A stretch of 47,207 nucleotides of DNA, from positions 1 through 47,207 of the forward strand of contig JAJPJA010000072.1 in assembly GCA_021324455.1 (NCBI GenBank), given 5' to 3'. Source of the DNA: Pseudomonadota bacterium (GTDB lineage: Bacteria > Desulfobacterota > Binatia > Binatales > Binataceae). Position numbers and translations under genes: made by a program. Shown piece after piece: positions 43,984 to 47,207 of this stretch. The notes beneath the pieces were generated by a model, which saw only the letters and a program-made list of their open reading frames with translations, was not told the DNA's origin and searched no databases. Each line of letters opens with the position of its first letter. The first letter of the stretch is position 1.

Positions 43984-44952
43984 TCACCGGTATTTGCCCA
44001 ACGCCCTGATCATCCGGCGCAGCTCTTCGCCCGTCTCCGTGGTGCCCGGAACAATATTGAGCATCTGGGCGCCGGCTTCGCGGTACTGCTCGATCCGCTC
44101 GATACATCGCGACACCGGACCGACGAAGGCCAGCGAGTCGAGCAGGCGGTCGGTCAGCGCGGCCTCCTGCGCCGCCTTGTCGCCGCGCTCCCCGGCGGCG
44201 CGCGCCGCCTCCGCCTCATGCTCGAAACCGTTGCGGATGATCTGGCGGCGATGAAACGGCAGCGCGGTATAGAGCTTCAGATAGCGGCGCGCCCGCGCAT
44301 AAGCGCGCGGCAAGTCGTCGTCGATAAACGCCGGCATCCCCAACGCTATCGAAACCGCGGCGGGATCGCGGCCGTTTGCGGACGCGGCGTCGCGCACCGT
44401 CTTGACCAGCCTGCGCAGGCGTTGCGGCGTGCACATGAAGAGCTGCACGCCGTCGGCGATTTCGCCGGCGAGCCGCGCCGTTTCAACCGTCAGCGCGCCC
44501 AACTGCACGGGAATCGGCCGCGTCGGCGCCGGCACGCGCATCGACTTGAACTCCCCGGCGAAGATCTGTTTCAAGATGAGCGTGTACTCGCGCAGCCGCG
44601 CGCGCGAGTTCGGCGCCGGCGTTATGCCCATCGCTTCCAGCACCGGCCGATGCCCCACGCCCAGTCCGAGCACGAAACGCCCCTGCGACGCTTCCTGCAC
44701 CATCACCGCGGCCGAAGCGCATAGCGTCGGCTGGCGGTTGTAGATGATCGCGATCGAGGTTCCGATGCGGATTGTCGCGGTGGCCTGCGCGATCGCATAG
44801 CAGGCGAGCAGGCTGTCGTTGCCGCCCTCGGGCACCATCACGGCGGCAAAGCCGGCGTCCTCGGCCTCGCGCGCAATCCGCGCCACTTCGTGCGGAGCCT
44901 TGATCAGATGCGGTTGTCCGGCCGAGGTGATTTCAAACGCCAGCGGCAGCAT
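43984..44952 (-). CDS. LLM-class F420-dependent oxidoreductase (Mer-like)
   Basis: The protein has 322 aa from ATG at 44952 (MLPLAFEITSAGQP). Motifs: GFAAVMVPEGGNDSLLACYAIAQ, IRIGTSIAIIYNRQPTLCA, GRFVLGLGVGHRPVLEAMGI, IPVQLGALTVETARLAGEIADGVQLFMCTP. It resembles F420-dependent methylenetetrahydromethanopterin-reductase-like LLM proteins more than the TIGR03619 group. Likely co-transcribed with the upstream SDR (106 bases apart). The substrate is unknown. Confidence 0.88.
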   Translation of the reverse strand: MLPLAFEITSAGQPHLIKAPHEVARIAREAEDAGFAAVMVPEGGNDSLLACYAIAQATATIRIGTSIAIIYNRQPTLCASAAVMVQEASQGRFVLGLGVGHRPVLEAMGITPAPNSRARLREYTLILKQIFAGEFKSMRVPAPTRPIPVQLGALTVETARLAGEIADGVQLFMCTPQRLRRLVKTVRDAASANGRDPAAVSIALGMPAFIDDDLPRAYARARRYLKLYTALPFHRRQIIRNGFEHEAEAARAAGERGDKAAQEAALTDRLLDSLAFVGPVSRCIERIEQYREAGAQMLNIVPGTTETGEELRRMIRALGKYR

Positions 44953-45058
44953 CGGCGACCCTCCATGCGGCGATACAGTTGCGCGCCGCCTGTTTGTTGT
45001 CCATTTCCGATCTCCGAACTTTGCCCCATCCACATATCGGGGCGTCCGGATCCGCTGT

Positions 45059-45820
45059 CTAAACCTGGAGCGCCAGGCCGCCGCTTACGCGCAAGGTCTC
45101 GCCGGTCACGAACGCGGCTCGCTCGGAGCACAGGTAGAGCATCGCCTCGACGATGTCCTGCTCGCCGCCCTCGCGCTTCAGAATCTGCTGCTCATGGACG
45201 GATTTGACGAGCGCCTGCGGCAGTTCCCTGCGGATGGTCTCGGTGAACATGAGCCCGGGCGCAATCGCGTTGACCCGGATACCGTCGCGGCCCAGCTCGC
45301 GCGCAAAGGCCACGGTCAGACCGCGCACGGCAAGCTTCGAGACCCCATAAGCGGTCGGGCAGTCGTACGAGGCCGAGGATGAGATGTTGACGATCGACGC
45401 CCCGGCGCGTCCGGCCATCGCGGAGCGCAGGGCCAGTGTGCAGATGATCACGCCCATCAGGTTGACGTCGAACAGGCGGCGCAGTTTAGCCAGGCCGGAT
45501 TTCGTCATCGGTTCGGCGTAGGCCGCCGAATGGAGGCCGGCGTTGTTGATGAGGATGTCGATGCCGCCGCGCCGCGCCGCAACCTCCGCCGCCATGGCGC
45601 CGACCTGGGCCTCATCGGCAACATCGCACCAGCAGGCGCTGGCTGCGCCGCCGGCCGCGCGAATCTCGGCCGCCGCGGCCTCTCCCGCCTGGGCGTCGAT
45701 GTCGGCCAGAACGACGTGGGCGCCGCGCGCCGCCAGCGCATGGCCGAACGCCTTGCCGAATCCGCGGCCCCCGCCGGTAATAATCGCGGTGCGATTTTCG
45801 TGCTCGCGCGCATCCATCAT
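45059..45820 (-). CDS. Short-chain dehydrogenase/reductase
   Basis: A 253-aa classical SDR: TGGGRGFG at 15-22, NNAG at 92-95, NISSSAS around 145-151 and Y158-x3-K162. AGGAGG precedes the start; ATG 45820 and 45817 are both possible. It oxidises or reduces a hydroxyl/keto group with NAD(P). It lies between a methyltransferase (35 bases upstream) and an LLM gene on the same strand, forming a three-gene redox/methylation set. Confidence 0.92.
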   Translation of the reverse strand: MMDAREHENRTAIITGGGRGFGKAFGHALAARGAHVVLADIDAQAGEAAAAEIRAAGGAASACWCDVADEAQVGAMAAEVAARRGGIDILINNAGLHSAAYAEPMTKSGLAKLRRLFDVNLMGVIICTLALRSAMAGRAGASIVNISSSASYDCPTAYGVSKLAVRGLTVAFARELGRDGIRVNAIAPGLMFTETIRRELPQALVKSVHEQQILKREGGEQDIVEAMLYLCSERAAFVTGETLRVSGGLALQV

Positions 45821-45855
45821 TTTTGCCTCCTGTATCCTGTGCGTGCGGCCGGCGG

Positions 45856-46929
45856 CTACGGGCGCAGTTCGTACAATACCGCGAAGTCGTCCTGAACCGG
45901 GAGCCGCGCAAAGCGGGAGAAACCCGCCGCGGCGGCCAGTTCGCGCGCTTTGGCCTCGCCCATCGCCGCGCCAATCCCGGCCCCGCCCTGGGCCAGTGAA
46001 GTGGTCATGCAGTACAGGGTGCTGACCGAGTAGGCCATCTTGCCCAGCGGCCTCAGATTGTCGCTCAGCTCGCCCGACAGATTGAGTTCCTGCACCAGGT
46101 AGGTGCCGTCCTCCCGCAGCGAGCGGCGTATCGCGTCCATCAGACCCACCGGGTCGACCGCGTCATGGACGACGTCGAAGGTGGCGGCGAAATCGAAGGC
46201 GCGCTGCGGCAGTTGGGTGCCGTTGGTCAGCTCGAAGCTGACGCGGCCGCGGACGCCCGCGGCTTCGGCGTTGCGGCGCGCGCGCTCGATCGACGCGGCG
46301 TGGATGTCGAAGCCGGTGACGCGCGCCTTCGGAAATGCCTGCGCGATCATAATCGCGGCGCGTCCGCCGCCGCATCCGATATCCGCCGCGGTGCCGCCCC
46401 CCTGCAATACTTCCACGACCTGCGGCATCGCCGGAATCCATTTGCGCAGCAGCTTGTGTTTGTAACGGGTGTTCGAGTTGCGCTCGGCGGCCTCGAAAAA
46501 CCCCGCCGGGTACTGCGCCTGAAGCACGCCCGCGCCGCTTCTGAACGCCTGCGCGACCTCGGGCGCAACCATCGCCGCCGCCTGCGCCATCTGAAAGTAA
46601 CTGCCGATGAAGAAGGGCGAATCTTCGTCCGCCAGCGCCGCCGCATACTCGGGCGTCAGCAGATAGGTTTGAGCGCCGGCGTCGTACTCCACATAGCCCG
46701 CCGCCGCCATCGCGCTGAGCCATTCGCGAACGTAGCGCGTGTTGAGCCCGCTCCTGGCCGCCAACTGATCGACGGTCAGCGCTCCCGCGTCCATCATCGC
46801 CTTGAACAGCCCGACCCGATCGCCGATGAACGAGAGCATGCCATGCATCACGGCGCCGACGTCGCCCATCACCTTTTGCGCAACTTCTTTGGCCTTGCCG
46901 AAATCGAGTTTGGAGCGCGTGTCCGCCAT
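45856..46929 (-). CDS. Class I SAM-dependent methyltransferase with winged-helix N-terminus
   Basis: The protein has 357 aa from ATG at 46929, placed 6 bases after GAGGAA; the nearby ATG at 46935 lies too close to it. The N-terminal winged-helix (about 40-95: LTVDQLAARSGLNTRYVREWLSAMAAAGYVEY) precedes a Rossmann methyltransferase domain with motif I ADIGCGGGR at 182-190, then VTGFDIHAASIERARRNAEAAGV and DVVHDAVDPVGLMDAIRRSLREDGTYLV. The type is like Rv2258c-class enzymes. The open frame upstream to 47136 is Arg-rich and not homologous. The substrate is unknown. Confidence 0.9.
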   Translation of the reverse strand: MADTRSKLDFGKAKEVAQKVMGDVGAVMHGMLSFIGDRVGLFKAMMDAGALTVDQLAARSGLNTRYVREWLSAMAAAGYVEYDAGAQTYLLTPEYAAALADEDSPFFIGSYFQMAQAAAMVAPEVAQAFRSGAGVLQAQYPAGFFEAAERNSNTRYKHKLLRKWIPAMPQVVEVLQGGGTAADIGCGGGRAAIMIAQAFPKARVTGFDIHAASIERARRNAEAAGVRGRVSFELTNGTQLPQRAFDFAATFDVVHDAVDPVGLMDAIRRSLREDGTYLVQELNLSGELSDNLRPLGKMAYSVSTLYCMTTSLAQGGAGIGAAMGEAKARELAAAAGFSRFARLPVQDDFAVLYELRP

Positions 46930-47207
46930 CGTCATTTCCTCTATGTTTTGACCAAACGCCGCATGCGCAATCGCCCGCATACGCGACCGAGTATGTCGCG
47001 GCTGCCGGCCCCCAGGCAAACTCGCGAAACACCCATCGCCAAGATTGCCCGCTACCGCCCGGGTGAATTCCACGCACGCGATCGTGACGCGGCCCCGCGT
47101 CCGCAATCCCGGTCGGGCGCCTTTACACGGCGGCATAAGAAAAGCCGCCTACCGCTTACGCGAACCGAGCCCGGCGCACGATCCGAAAATATCTAGACCC
47201 GCCACCC

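Noticed and set aside
47129..47149. GGCGGC/GCCGCC hairpin at the right end as a terminator
   Set aside because: The stem is only 6 bases, lacks a proper T-run, and no gene end is visible beside it.

Overview
The window is GC-rich, gene-dense bacterial chromosome with no rRNA, tRNA or phage genes. Its gene content is seven luciferase-like (LLM) flavin/F420 oxidoreductases, two DUF1329 exported proteins, a double CaiB/BaiF CoA-transferase, a thiolase/DUF35 pair, an orphan xanthine-dehydrogenase-type subunit, two SDRs and an enoyl-CoA hydratase. This resembles soil or sediment lineages such as Candidatus Binatota or other deltaproteobacteria-like groups. The taxonomic guess rests on gene content only.

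Layout. 1-4.4 kb: end of a secreted Thr-Pro-linker protein, an LLM enzyme, and a sigma factor with a membrane anti-sigma factor that ends in a propeller-like sensor. 4.4-6.9 kb: two tandem M24 peptidase-fold proteins, one with all metal ligands and one with the ligands replaced. 7.1-10.6 kb: LLM / enoyl-CoA hydratase / TetR / SDR operon. 10.6-12.1 kb: a methyltransferase remnant and an LLM enzyme. 12.1-15.9 kb: a TetR-controlled HlyD-ABC export operon with a clear promoter and an operator palindrome. 15.9-18.9 kb: the housekeeping yebC-ruvC-ruvA-ruvB block. 19.0-20.2 kb: a lipoprotein and a LOG-family hydrolase.

20.2-25.2 kb (minus strand) is the most unusual part. It reads as a RiPP-like cassette: a secreted 616-aa repeat protein; then, 3 bases after its stop, an easily missed 55-aa Cys-containing peptide (23176-23343); then an S24/S26 peptidase overlapping the peptide gene, an HPr-kinase-like ATPase, a PqqD-type peptide-binding protein and a radical SAM/SPASM enzyme. 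A 111-bp palindromic repeat sits between the PqqD and radical SAM genes, and a half-copy of it forms the 3' end of the peptidase gene. 25.5-28.5 kb holds a further large secreted protein of unknown function.

28.8-47 kb: an XRE regulator behind a palindrome, further LLM enzymes, a fused CoA-transferase, a ferritin-like protein, a DUF35/thiolase pair divergent from the molybdenum hydroxylase subunit, two paralogous DUF1329 proteins on either side of an LLM gene, an SDR and a methyltransferase. Strong hairpin terminators follow several of these. The 278 bases at the right end (46930-47207) show no convincing gene, only a short GGCGGC/GCCGCC hairpin near 47129-47149.

No function here is proven. 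The enzymatic families are clear, but substrates are not readable from sequence.
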